Source: JAIXWP01 sp041391745
Lineage (GTDB): Bacteria; Bacteroidota; Bacteroidia; Flavobacteriales_D; Sanyastnellaceae
Length of the DNA: 64,000 nt
Direction: 5' to 3'
Assembly: GCA_041391745.1 (NCBI GenBank)
Contig: JAWKNK010000013.1
Coordinates: 45,614 to 109,613, forward strand
The notes beneath the pieces are model-generated. The model was not told the origin of the DNA, made no database searches, and saw only the letters and a list, made by a program, of their open reading frames with translations. This document shows, piece after piece, positions 45,624 to 54,641 of the stretch (within the stretch, counting starts at the first letter, position 1; the number at the start of each line of letters is the position of its first letter). Both the position numbers and the translations under genes were made by a program.

Positions 45624-46400
45624 TTGAAGAGAGTTCTCCTGTCATCTGTATTTGTGCTAGCGACCTTGTCTATGGTGGCCCAGAGCGCATTTCCAGATCA
45701 GCCTACCATTCTTTATTCCAATCAATATTATGGTGGGTTGAATGTCAATACACAGGGCTGGGGTGGCTTTTTTACCTACGGAAAATATGAAAACGTCTCA
45801 AAAATCACCCTTTTTCATGCTGATTTACAATTTGTAAAGCACGAAAAAGAAGTGAAACGTTTCAGTGCAGATCCAAATGCTCGGGGTTACTTCTATGGTA
45901 AATTGAATTCTTTTTTTGTGGTGCATGCGGGATATGGAAAGAAGAAAATTCTTACCGAAAAACTCAGAAGAAATGGCGTTCAATTGAGCACCAATTGGAT
46001 GGGGGGGCCTAGTTTTGGCTTCACTAAGCCTGTTTATCTTGAGATTTTTTATACTCCAACGAGTATCAACGACAACTATATCATCAAGGTAGAGAAGTAT
46101 GATCCTGAGAAGCATTTCATCGATAATATTTATGGAAGGGCTTCAAGTCTGAGAGGACTAGGTCAAATGAAGTTTTACCCTGGTGTTTTTTTGAAGTGGG
46201 GATTTTTGGTGGAGTACAGCAATTATCGTGATGGACTTAAAGGAATCGAGGTGGGGGCACAATTAGATGCTTTCTCTCGAAAAATTCCAATAATGGCGGA
46301 ACGAATTTTAGAAGAACAAACGGAAAGGGCAAAAAATCATCAAGTATTTTTGTCGGCATATATCAATTTCTTCTTTGGAAAGAAATATAACAAAGTGTGA
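45624..46400 (+). CDS. Hypothetical secreted beta-rich (probable outer-membrane) protein
   Basis: 258 aa with a TTG start (45624) giving MKRVLLSSVFVLATLSMVAQ, a signal peptide. The mature part is beta-rich with aromatic turns (NQYYGGLNVNTQGWGGFFTY, FYGKLNSFFVVHAGYGKKKI, GVFLKWGFLVEYSNYRDGLK) and ends in an FLSAYINFFFGKKYNKV strand, so I expect an outer-membrane barrel. A TAGTTTTG element at 45597-45604 is a promoter candidate. The stop overlaps the lipA ATG by one base (TGATG), so the two are coupled. The pattern of conserved outer-membrane proteins next to lipA is seen in Bacteroidota, but I know no function. Confidence 0.72.
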   Translation: MKRVLLSSVFVLATLSMVAQSAFPDQPTILYSNQYYGGLNVNTQGWGGFFTYGKYENVSKITLFHADLQFVKHEKEVKRFSADPNARGYFYGKLNSFFVVHAGYGKKKILTEKLRRNGVQLSTNWMGGPSFGFTKPVYLEIFYTPTSINDNYIIKVEKYDPEKHFIDNIYGRASSLRGLGQMKFYPGVFLKWGFLVEYSNYRDGLKGIEVGAQLDAFSRKIPIMAERILEEQTERAKNHQVFLSAYINFFFGKKYNKV

Positions 46401-47272
46401 TGGACGTGGAAACAACTGCGACGGGAAGAATCCCAAAACCAAAGTGGCTTAGAGTAAAATTACCAACAGGCGAAAATTTCAAGAAAGTTCGCTCTCTGGT
46501 TGACGAATACAAATTACATACGATTTGCGAAAGCGGTAGTTGCCCAAACATGGGCGAGTGTTGGGGAGAAGGAACTGCGACGTTTATGATCTTGGGTAAT
46601 ATCTGCACGAGAAGCTGCGGCTTTTGTGCTGTAGCTACCGGAAGACCAGACGCGGCAGACCCAATGGAGCCAATGAAAGTGGCACGTTCGATCCAACTCA
46701 TGCAAGTGAAGCATGCGGTAATTACTTCTGTAGATAGAGATGATTTGATGGATGGCGGTGCTGAAATTTGGTATGAAACAGTAGCTGCTGTTCGCCGTAT
46801 TTCTCCGGGCACAACTATGGAAACCCTCATTCCAGACTTTGCAGGAAAATGGCAAAATTTACAGCGCATTATAGATGCGGCTCCAGAAATTGTTTCTCAC
46901 AATCTGGAAACTGTTAGAAGACTCACTAAAGAAGTGCGCATTCAGGCAAAGTATGACAGAAGCTTGGAAGTATTGCTTCGCTTGAAACAAGGCGGTATGC
47001 GCACTAAGAGCGGCGTAATGCTTGGTTTGGGAGAATCGGAAGCCGAAGTGATAGAGACGATGGATGACCTAAGATCTGTAGGCGTAGATATTTTAACTTT
47101 AGGACAATACCTTCAACCCACATTAAAGCACCTTCCTGTAAAAGAATTTATTACTCCAGAGAAATTTGCAGAGTACAAAGAATTGGGATTAGCAAAGGGC
47201 TTCCGATATGTTGAAAGCGGACCATTAGTTAGATCGTCCTATCATGCTGAAAAGCACATTTTCGAATTGTAA
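46400..47272 (+). CDS. lipA: Lipoyl synthase
   Basis: 290 aa from ATG 46400, which overlaps the upstream TGA; a GTG one codon earlier is possible. LipA inserts two sulfurs into octanoyl groups on lipoyl domains. Both iron-sulfur clusters are visible: the auxiliary cluster CESGSCPNMGECW and the radical-SAM cluster CTRSCGFCAVATG. Later come DLMDGGAEIWYETV, NLETVRRLTKEVR, KSGVMLGLGE and the C-terminal YVESGPLVRSSYHAEK with the RSSY motif that holds the auxiliary cluster Ser. The length is normal. It is followed by gap. Confidence 0.96.
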   Translation: MDVETTATGRIPKPKWLRVKLPTGENFKKVRSLVDEYKLHTICESGSCPNMGECWGEGTATFMILGNICTRSCGFCAVATGRPDAADPMEPMKVARSIQLMQVKHAVITSVDRDDLMDGGAEIWYETVAAVRRISPGTTMETLIPDFAGKWQNLQRIIDAAPEIVSHNLETVRRLTKEVRIQAKYDRSLEVLLRLKQGGMRTKSGVMLGLGESEAEVIETMDDLRSVGVDILTLGQYLQPTLKHLPVKEFITPEKFAEYKELGLAKGFRYVESGPLVRSSYHAEKHIFEL

Positions 47273-47296
47273 TTTTATTCGAGGTTCTCATTGAAA

Positions 47297-48295
47297 ATGA
47301 AGAAAGTCAAAGTAGCGATCAACGGTTTCGGTCGTATTGGTCGAACATTTCTAAGAGTAGCATTACTGCGCAACGATATTGAGGTAGTTGCAATTCACGA
47401 CCTTGCCGATATTCATACGATGGCACATTTGTTTAAATACGACAGCGTACATGGCAAATGGAAAGAGAATGTAAGCGTAGAAGGAAATAGCATTCGAATT
47501 GGAGAAAATTCTATTCCCTTTTTTCAAAATATAAAAGATGCTTTCCCATGGGGAGAATTAGGGGTTGAGGTTTTGGTAGAATCTACTGGAACTTGCAAGA
47601 ACTATAATCAATGCAAGAAGCATCTTGAAAGTGGCGCCAAGCGCGTTATTCTTAGTGCTCCACCCGAAGACGATTCGATAAAAACAATTGTCTTAGGAAT
47701 CAACGAGCAGTTAATTGAAAAATCGGATTTAGTTTTATCAAATGCAAGTTGCACTACCAATAGTGCTGCTCACATGATTCAGCTTGTGGATGAGCTGTGT
47801 GAAATAGAAAGTTGTTATATCACCACTGTCCATTCCTACACAGGTGATCAGCGCCTGCAAGATGCGCCGCATAAGGATTTGAGAAGAGGTCGTGCAGCTG
47901 TAGAATCGATTGTGCCGACAACGACTGGTGCTGCTAAAGCTTTAACTAGAATTTTTCCTCACCTCAACGATAAGATGGGAGGCTGCGGAATTCGCGTGCC
48001 GGTGCCTGACGGCTCACTTACCGATATTACGTGTAATGTAAAACGACCATTGGCAATTGAAGAAGTGAATGAAGCTTTCAGAAAAGCGGCTTCATCGCGA
48101 TGGCAGAATCTTGTGGAATACACTGAAGACCCAATTGTATCGAAGGATGTGATTCAAAATCCTCACAGTTGTTTATTCGACTCGAAGTTGACTTCCGTGA
48201 TTGGTGATATGGTAAAAGTGGTCGGTTGGTATGATAATGAGTTCGGTTATTCCAATCGTCTTGCAGACTTGGTTAAATATTGCGGAGAATTGTAG
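47297..48295 (+). CDS. gap: Type I glyceraldehyde-3-phosphate dehydrogenase
   Basis: 332 aa from ATG 47297 (MKKVKVAINGFGRIGRTFLR); an in-frame TTG two codons earlier is less likely. It oxidises glyceraldehyde-3-phosphate to 1,3-bisphosphoglycerate with NAD(P). Visible are the Rossmann motif NGFGRIGR, the catalytic site SNASCTTNSAAH, the phosphate-binding region TTTGAAKALTRIFPHL, RVPVPDGSLTDI and WYDNEFGYSNRL. After the Rossmann fold the cofactor-determining region reads AIHDLAD: the Asp residue there favours NAD. The frame is intact. Confidence 0.96.
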   Translation: MKKVKVAINGFGRIGRTFLRVALLRNDIEVVAIHDLADIHTMAHLFKYDSVHGKWKENVSVEGNSIRIGENSIPFFQNIKDAFPWGELGVEVLVESTGTCKNYNQCKKHLESGAKRVILSAPPEDDSIKTIVLGINEQLIEKSDLVLSNASCTTNSAAHMIQLVDELCEIESCYITTVHSYTGDQRLQDAPHKDLRRGRAAVESIVPTTTGAAKALTRIFPHLNDKMGGCGIRVPVPDGSLTDITCNVKRPLAIEEVNEAFRKAASSRWQNLVEYTEDPIVSKDVIQNPHSCLFDSKLTSVIGDMVKVVGWYDNEFGYSNRLADLVKYCGEL

Positions 48296-48364
48296 TCGTT
48301 AATTTTTCCTATTAACTAAAGTATGTAATTTCGTTTCCTCTATTTTTAAGGCAACATTTACATC

Positions 48365-49012
48365 ATGGTCCACGAACTATCCTTACAATCTTCAATTTTT
48401 AGTGAATTCATCAGTGAAATTCGCGATGAGGTCATTCAAAAAGATCGCATGCGCTTTCGCAGAAACCTAGAGCGAATAGGCGAGGTGATGGCCTATGAAC
48501 TCTCGAAAAAATTGACTTTTGATAATGTGGAAGTTGTAACTCCTTTGGGAGTATCGGATGAAAGAAGATTGAAAGAACAACCTGTACTTTGTGCCATTAT
48601 GCGTGCTGCATTGCCGATGCATAATGGGTTTTTGAATTATTTCGATAAAGCAGATAATGCATTTGTGAGTGCTTATCGCAGACATCACAAGGGCGGAGAT
48701 TTTGAAATTGAGGTGGATTACATTTCTGCACCAACGTTGGACGACAGACTTGTAATTATTGTAGATCCTATGTTGGCTACAGGTTCAAGTATTGAAAAAG
48801 TTTATCGTGCTCTTCTTCAAAAAGGAGAACCGAAAAAAATTATAATCGCTTCCGCCATTGCTTCAACGGCTGGAGTGGCTCATGTAAAAGCTAAGTTGCC
48901 AGAGAATACAGAAATTTGGGTAGGTGCAATCGACAGTGAATTGACTGCTCATTCTTATATCGTACCAGGACTGGGCGATGCAGGCGATTTGGCTTTTGGA
49001 TCAAAAGACTAA
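48365..49012 (+). CDS. upp: Uracil phosphoribosyltransferase
   Basis: 215 aa. It converts uracil and PRPP to UMP in pyrimidine salvage. The PRPP-binding loop is VIIVDPMLATGSSIEKVYRA, and the uracil-binding C-terminus reads VGAIDSELTAHSYIVPGLGD, AGDLAFGSKD. The N-terminal part (RIGEVMAYELSKKLTFDNVE, ERRLKEQPVLCAIMRAALPM) matches the Bacteroidota form. The frame is full length. It ends 1 bp before the next gene's ATG at 49014 (TAAGATG), so the two may be co-transcribed. Confidence 0.95.
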   Translation: MVHELSLQSSIFSEFISEIRDEVIQKDRMRFRRNLERIGEVMAYELSKKLTFDNVEVVTPLGVSDERRLKEQPVLCAIMRAALPMHNGFLNYFDKADNAFVSAYRRHHKGGDFEIEVDYISAPTLDDRLVIIVDPMLATGSSIEKVYRALLQKGEPKKIIIASAIASTAGVAHVKAKLPENTEIWVGAIDSELTAHSYIVPGLGDAGDLAFGSKD

Positions 49013-49013
49013 G

Positions 49014-49469
49014 ATGGCGTATCTTTTTAAAGTATTGTGGTGGTGGTTTCTTAGCATTGTTAAGTTCCTTTTTGTTCCCTTTGTAATGATGTCTAATCCT
49101 GGTGATAAGTATTGGACATTTGTAGAAATCATTCTCATTACATCATCTGGCGCGGCTCTTGGAGCTTTTTTGTTTTTCCATTTTGGAGAATTTCTCATGC
49201 AGAAAAGCAAAAGTGTGCAAGGACAAAGTGCCCAGAAGAAGCGTGTATTTACTCCCATGAGGCGAACAATCATTCGGTTGAAAACACGACTGGGAATAAA
49301 GGGACTGATGCTTATTTCTGGACTCATCTCCGTTCCTGTAGCGAGTTTGCTCTGCGCGAGATACTTCAAGCATGATAAGTCCGCTTTGCCCAAACTGATT
49401 CTTGGTTTCTTCTTGTGGTCAATTTTTCTAACTTCGCTGGCCTATATTTTTCGCTTAATAAATTTCTAG
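49014..49469 (+). CDS. Hypothetical small membrane protein
   Basis: 151 aa from ATG 49014 (MAYLFKVLWWWFLSIVKFLF). It has three to four hydrophobic segments: about 5-26, 38-58 (IILITSSGAALGAFLFFHFG), 96-115 (IKGLMLISGLISVPVASLLC) and 128-150. Between segments 2 and 3 there is a basic cytoplasmic loop (MRRTIIRLKTRLGI). No family is recognised. Its stop lies 2 bp before the TTG start of the HAD gene, so it is in the same transcript as upp and the hydrolase. It may be a transport or membrane-integrity accessory, but I cannot assign it. Confidence 0.75.
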   Translation: MAYLFKVLWWWFLSIVKFLFVPFVMMSNPGDKYWTFVEIILITSSGAALGAFLFFHFGEFLMQKSKSVQGQSAQKKRVFTPMRRTIIRLKTRLGIKGLMLISGLISVPVASLLCARYFKHDKSALPKLILGFFLWSIFLTSLAYIFRLINF

Positions 49470-49471
49470 TT

Positions 49472-50221
49472 TTGATAAAAAAATACAAGCATTTTTTCTT
49501 TGATCTCGATGGTACACTTTGGGATTTGTACAAGAATACTGAAATAGCTCTTCGTCAGATTTGCAGTGAGTTTGGTATGTTGGAAGATGATGATTCGTTC
49601 AAAGCTTTTTATAAAAGCTATCATTATCATAACGAACAAGTTTGGAGTTTGTATCGGGTGGGTAAGATTGAGAAAAGTGTTTTGCGTACTATCCGTTTCC
49701 AAAAAGCATTTGACGAAGTGGGAATAGAAATGAGCGCAGAGCAAACGGAAAATTTCGCGACACGATTTTTAGATGTATGTCCTAAATTACCTCATCTCAT
49801 TGAAGGAACACATGAACTTTTAAGCTTTCTGTATCCCCATGTAAAGATTCATATCATCACGAATGGATTCAAAGAAGTGCAAGGGTTCAAGATGGATGCT
49901 GGAAATTTGAACCAATACATCACTGAAATGATAAACAGTGAAGATGTTGGAAAGAGAAAACCTAATCCAGAAATTTTTGAATATGCTTTAAAAGTGACAG
50001 GAGCAAAAGTGGAGGAATCACTAATGATTGGCGACGACTGGGACGCTGACATTGTGGGTGCGCGAACCTTTGGAATGGATCAAGTTTTTCTTACAAATAC
50101 TGAAATTCAACAGGCTACTATTTTATCTAAGGATGGAGAAATAAGGTTGCCAAGACATAACAATTCGGCTACCTTTACCGTAGATAAACTCAGCGATTTA
50201 ATTAATATACTCAACAAATAA
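49472..50221 (+). CDS. HAD hydrolase, YjjG-type noncanonical nucleotidase
   Basis: 249 aa from TTG 49472, the first start after the upstream stop (MIKKYKHFFFDLDGTLWDLY). HAD motifs: I FFDLDGTLWD, II HIITNGFKEVQG, III GKRKPNPEIFEYAL, IV MIGDDWDADIVGARTFGM. The cap domain between motifs I and II is helical (FKAFYKSYHYHNEQVWSLYR). The YjjG subfamily acts as 5'-nucleotidase on dUMP, dTMP and noncanonical nucleotides in E. coli; the next-gene-over uracil salvage context is compatible with that, but the substrate is inferred. Confidence 0.88.
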   Translation: MIKKYKHFFFDLDGTLWDLYKNTEIALRQICSEFGMLEDDDSFKAFYKSYHYHNEQVWSLYRVGKIEKSVLRTIRFQKAFDEVGIEMSAEQTENFATRFLDVCPKLPHLIEGTHELLSFLYPHVKIHIITNGFKEVQGFKMDAGNLNQYITEMINSEDVGKRKPNPEIFEYALKVTGAKVEESLMIGDDWDADIVGARTFGMDQVFLTNTEIQQATILSKDGEIRLPRHNNSATFTVDKLSDLINILNK

Positions 50222-50541
50222 TGGAAGAAAATAAAAACCAAAATCAGCAACTCAATATTGAGTTGAATGATGAAGTGGCGCAAGGTATATATTCAAACTT
50301 GGCGATAATCACGCACTCTCCTGCGGAATTCGTAGTAGATTTTATTCGTGTGATGCCAGGAGTGCCGAAGGCGCGAGTACAGTCGCGTGTAATTCTTACA
50401 CCTCAGCATGCAAAACGTTTGATGAGAGCTTTGATGGAAAATGTTTCCAAGTACGAATCACAGCATGGTAAGATTGCTGAGATGTCGGGACCAGACGTTG
50501 CCATACCTATGGGATTTGGCGGACCTCAAGGTCAAGCTTAA
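50221..50541 (+). CDS. DUF3467 domain protein
   Basis: 106 aa: a charged N-terminus rich in Asn and Gln (MEENKNQNQQLNIELNDEVA), then the DUF3467 core AQGIYSNLAIITHSPAEFVV, DFIRVMPGVPKARVQSRVIL, TPQHAKRLMRALMENVSKYE, and a Gly/Gln-rich end. Members are short, cytoplasmic and of unknown function. It starts exactly at the stop of the HAD gene (ATAATGG overlap) and its own stop overlaps the convergent dihydroorotase-like gene by 4 bp. Confidence 0.92.
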   Translation: MEENKNQNQQLNIELNDEVAQGIYSNLAIITHSPAEFVVDFIRVMPGVPKARVQSRVILTPQHAKRLMRALMENVSKYESQHGKIAEMSGPDVAIPMGFGGPQGQA

Positions 50542-51776
50542 GAGATTTGAACGATACGACCTTTTAATTTTTTGCCAAGGAATGGGGAGTTGAATGATTG
50601 AGACTCCCATCCTTCTTTGGTTACTTCTATTTCACTATTAATGTCGATAAGCGTCAAGCCATGGTCTGAGCCTTGGTAAATTCCGTACTCTTCGAGATTC
50701 AATACCTTAGCAGGACTTGAAGTGAATTTATCAATAATAGTTTCAATTGATAAAGTATCGTGCACTTGAGTATAGAATGTGCTAAAAGCATATTGAATGC
50801 TGCTGATTCCGTAATCAGCATACTCAAACTCTAATTGTTTTTGTTCTATGGTAAGTGGTTGGTGATCGCTGCAGATTGCGTCGATGGTTCCATCTTTTAT
50901 TCCTGCAATTAGTTCTCTTCTATCAGAAGGAGTTCTGAATGGAGGAAGTACTTTCAGTAATGAATCAAAATCCATTAAATCTTTGTCTGTAAAGGAAAGT
51001 TGGTGAGCAGCAATACTGCATGTCACATTTAATCCTTCTTTCTTGGCTTGTCTTATCAATTTTACAGCGCCGGCAGTAGAGATCAAAGAAAAATGTATAC
51101 GACCGCCCGTATATCTAACCAGGTCGAGGTCTCTTTTAATTCTTATTTCTTCGCTGATATTTGATAGTCCTTTTACACCCATCTGCACACTGGCATTCCC
51201 TTCATGCATCATTCCCTTCGGGTTGACTTCACGGTCGAGCGGGTATGTTATAATCATTCCGTTGAAGTTTCTTGAATATTCAAGACTTCTCACCATAAGC
51301 TCGGTCGGAACATGTTGCATATCATCAGAAAAAGCTATAGCTCCATTTTTCCACATGTCGAACATTTCACTCATCTGCTTGCCTTGTGCGCCCTTGCTCA
51401 AACAAGCCACGGGGAAGATTTTGACATCACTGTCAGTAGTCTTGGAAAGTATGTAATTCACTTGCGATTTCGAATCAACAACTGGACTTGTCATCGGAGA
51501 GGTCATCACATAACGGTAACCACCTTTGCGAGCCGCGTTAATTCCTGTCTCTAATGTTTCCCTGTCCTCATGTCCAGGATCGCAGAAGTTGGCCTTCATG
51601 TCAACAAAACCTGGACATGCAATCACGTTTTTGATTGAAATGATTTTGGCTTTCGGATCTTCTATAGAAAAAGCAATTTTATCAATCCTTCCTTTATCGA
51701 CTAGAATATCCCTTTTCTTTTTGTGATACAGGCCATTCTTATCTATGATAGTTGCTGCTTTAATCAGGATTTTCAT
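50538..51776 (-). CDS. Dihydroorotase-like protein lacking the HxH metal motif
   Basis: 412 aa. The fold is clearly an amidohydrolase of the dihydroorotase/allantoinase type: IACPGFVDMKANFCDPGHED, then MKGISSTAGAV-like HFSLISTAGAVKLIRQAKKE, DAICSDHQPLTIEQKQ, and NLEEYGIYQGSDHGLTLIDI. In active enzymes the first strand reads DxHxHxR; here it reads DMKANFCD, so both His ligands are gone (Lys and Asn). A late His and Asp are partly kept (SDHQPL). Such inactive pyrC homologs occur in flavobacteria. It may be a noncatalytic partner of aspartate transcarbamoylase, as shown for pDHO proteins in some bacteria, or have another role. Another, active pyrC should exist elsewhere. Confidence 0.85.
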   Translation of the reverse strand: MKILIKAATIIDKNGLYHKKKRDILVDKGRIDKIAFSIEDPKAKIISIKNVIACPGFVDMKANFCDPGHEDRETLETGINAARKGGYRYVMTSPMTSPVVDSKSQVNYILSKTTDSDVKIFPVACLSKGAQGKQMSEMFDMWKNGAIAFSDDMQHVPTELMVRSLEYSRNFNGMIITYPLDREVNPKGMMHEGNASVQMGVKGLSNISEEIRIKRDLDLVRYTGGRIHFSLISTAGAVKLIRQAKKEGLNVTCSIAAHQLSFTDKDLMDFDSLLKVLPPFRTPSDRRELIAGIKDGTIDAICSDHQPLTIEQKQLEFEYADYGISSIQYAFSTFYTQVHDTLSIETIIDKFTSSPAKVLNLEEYGIYQGSDHGLTLIDINSEIEVTKEGWESQSFNSPFLGKKLKGRIVQIS

Positions 51777-53858
51777 GCGGTTTGCTTTTTAGCACCAAAA
51801 TATTTAATGAGTAAAATTTCAATGGCTAGAAATATGAGTGCCCATACTATCATGGTTACCCATAGTTTTTTTCCGCCTTCGATTTCTTCGGCAAATTTAC
51901 CAATACTCTCCGAAGATGATTCTAAAATATCTATTGTAGTTATTCCCAAGTCATTCACTTTATCCTGCATCTCGAAAATATCGAAAGCTTTGGTGTCTGA
52001 TTCGGTTCGCGAATAGTTAAATGAAAGAATGGTAATCAGGGAATCTCCCAAAGAAAGATTGTAGGTTCCTGCCTGAGTCAATTCATCGCGTAGGTAGATA
52101 TTCGTGGATCCTCCATTGTTGCGGTGCTCAGGAATAATTTCGTTTTCACTGTTTTGAGCCTTTAGTCTGAAAGTTTGATCTCCCGAAACAGTTACGTTTC
52201 TCAATGCTATCGCTTGTTCTTTTTCTAAGAAATGGGCAATGTCCAAGCTGTTGACGCTCATTTCAGCCGCACGAATAAGCAGAGTAGGGAAGAAGCTATG
52301 GCTTGTAAAGTTACCCGCGCTTTTCTCAAGGGGTTGAGCGCAGAAGTACAATTTGCCTCCTTCATAATCTGTTGAAGTCAGAAAAGGATCTCCATTTTGA
52401 AGGGTCAGCACATTTGCAGATCCCGATGTTGTACTATTTAATAGCTTGAAATAATTGAATGTTTGTGGGTATTCGATTTTTTCGTTTGACTTTTTGTTGT
52501 TGCGAAGCACACCATTAAACAATGGGTGATCGTAATTCACTTGGCTCACTTCTATAGCACTTCCACCAGTAAAGTCCATTTTGCCTTGTAGAATAGAGGC
52601 GTTGAAGCTGCCAAGAAAATTATTATAGTTCTCGATTTCTGATTTTGAAGAAGGGAATATCATTACACTTCCACCAGATGAAATGAATTTTTGCAATTCC
52701 GTTTTCAGACCAGAGCTCAGTGTTTGCAACCCATTCAACACGATCAAATTGATTTGTGAGAACTTGCTATAATCGATGCTGCGCTCGGTCATTTCACTCA
52801 ATTGAAAATACGCATCTCCAGCAAATAGCGTCTCAATAGGAGAGGAGTTCACATCATTCCCCTTTATTTCCAAAACTTTAATCGAGAGTTACATCAAAGG
52901 AGAAATAGTAGTCATCATCAAATGAAATGGGAAAATCGTCCACATGCACCTTAGCGCTGTTGTTTCCTATTTGATCGGACTGAACGAAATTTCGAACTCA
53001 AAGCTAGCATTTGCGGGAATCTCCACAGATGTTACTCCTTTTTGCAAGCCATTTACCTCAACGGATACAGGAACATTACTTCTTTCTTCTGCACTATAGT
53101 TCTTTACTTTAATATGCAGTGTTTCCGCTAAGCCAATTTGATGAAGTTGGGCATCAAACCAAACCGAATCCAATCGAAATGTTTTTGTTCAGTGTTGCAA
53201 AAGCAGGCACCAATTTCCATCTATTAAATGAAGAATCTATTTTTACATCTTCTACATTACTTACATTAGATTGAAAGTCGGATAGGCAATAGGCCAACTT
53301 TGCATCTTGCGTGGCATTTTGTAGAGCGTCTTGCTGACGACTATATACTTCAGACCACTTCCTTATAATAGGTGTATGTTGAATCTTTTGAACGGCTTCA
53401 ATGGCTTCATCTTGGGAAAGAAAGCGCTGCTGTGCACCATCGAACTCATTTGAAAATACTTGAAACTTGTCTGTAGAAGAATGCGCTGAAATAATAGCAA
53501 TAACTTTGTTTTAGAAACCTCCAATACCTCCCCACGTCCGCTTTCGAATCCATGCTGAACGAATTGTCGATATAAAGACTAATGGCTTTATCACCTTGAA
53601 CCATTTCAGACTCGTTGGTAGGAAAATAAGGCTGTGCAAAAGCAAAAACGAGGCAGATGATAGCTAATATCCTAGAAGCGAGTATGAGGTAAATGCTTGA
53701 GTTTGGACTTGCTGCAGTTTCTTCTTTGAATTTCTTGAAGGAAAGCCACATTGGAGAATAGGACTTTCTTGGAATTTTCGGAAATTGAAGAGGTGAACAA
53801 TAATTGGGATGGCAATTGCTGATAGCGCCCACCAATAACTCGGATGCACAAATTTCAT
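51773..53858 (-). CDS. BatA-type membrane protein (aerotolerance regulator N-terminal domain; several frameshifts)
   Basis: About 695 aa once corrected. It starts at ATG 53856-53858: MKFVHPSYWWALSAIAIPII, then HLFNFRKF, a membrane helix and the BatA-type N-terminal domain, continuing in other frames as KVLFSNVAFL, SRILAIICLVFAFAQPYFPT (second helix) and AISLYIDNSFSMDS, a vWA-like DxSxS motif. Next come QDALQNATQDAKLAYCLSDF, and SNVPVSVEVNGLQKGVTSVE. The last 366 residues (52873-51773) are open: a glutamine-amidotransferase-like fold (INLIVLNGLQTLSSGLKTEL, SSGGSVMIFPSSKSE) and a C-terminal helix (LWVTMIVWALIFLAIEILLI). This is the standard 'BatA and vWA' membrane protein of Bacteroidota. Frameshifts at about 53775, 53740, 53520, 53190 and 52900 are probably sequence errors. 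Confidence 0.8.
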
Positions 53859-53888
53859 ACATTTACCAAAACTTAAAGTTTGTGGTTT

Positions 53889-54538
53889 CTATAATTGAAC
53901 TTTCCCGTCTTTCATTACTAACATGCGGTCTGCCATTTTTGCAAGTTCCTCGTTGTGGGTCACGATCACAAAGTTGACCGAAATCGTCGCAGTTTGAAGA
54001 ACAAATCATGAAGATCTCGTGCATTCTTAGAATCGAGGTTGCCAGTAGGCTCATCGGCAAAAATGACGTTGGGCTCATTCATAAGCGCGCGAGCAATGGC
54101 CACTCTTTGCTGTTCCCCGCCCGACATTTGATTCGGTTTGTGCTGTGCACGTTCTTTCAAACCAAGTCTTTCGAGCAATACGAGTGCTCTTTCTTGAGCC
54201 TTATCCTGAGGAACACCTTTAATAAAAGCAGGAATAGAAACATTTTCCAAAGCTGTAAATTCGGGTAAAAGATTATGAAATTGGAAAATGAAGCCCAAAT
54301 GCTCATTGCGGAATTGCGCCAATTGTCTGTCGCTCATTTTATGCAATGCTTGGTTATCTATGAAAATTTCACCGTTTGAAGGCTTGTCGAGTGTGCCAAG
54401 TAAGTGAAGTAAGGTTGACTTCCCAGCTCCAGATGCACCAACTATCGATACAATTTCACCTTTAGTTATCTCTAAATCAACACCCTTTAGAACTTCGAGA
54501 TTTTCGTAGCTCTTTTTTAGTCCTACTGCTTTTATCAT
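53889..54538 (-). CDS. ABC transporter ATP-binding protein, LolD-like (frameshifted at 3' end)
   Basis: About 217 aa. Walker A SIVGASGAGKSTLLHLLGTL, signature NQMSGGEQQRVAIARALMNE, Walker B NVIFADEPTGNLDSKNARDL and the Q-loop (FIFQFHNLLPEFTA) are all present. Two indels near 54005 and 53975 shift the frame before VTHNEELAKMADRMLVMKDG, where the H-loop His is seen, ending in TAG 53889-53891. The sequence resembles LolD, the ATPase of the lipoprotein-sorting complex LolCDE, but no LolC/E gene is adjacent, so other MacB-type partners are possible. It lies 30 bp upstream of the BatA-type gene on the same strand. Confidence 0.85.
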
Positions 54539-54641
54539 ATCACAAAGAAAATCAAAAAAAATGGCAATATGTGGATGGAAAGTTCAAATGTTCTTCGAGA
54601 TTTATCAATTGTTGGTTTACATTCGCGACAAAATTTTTAGG

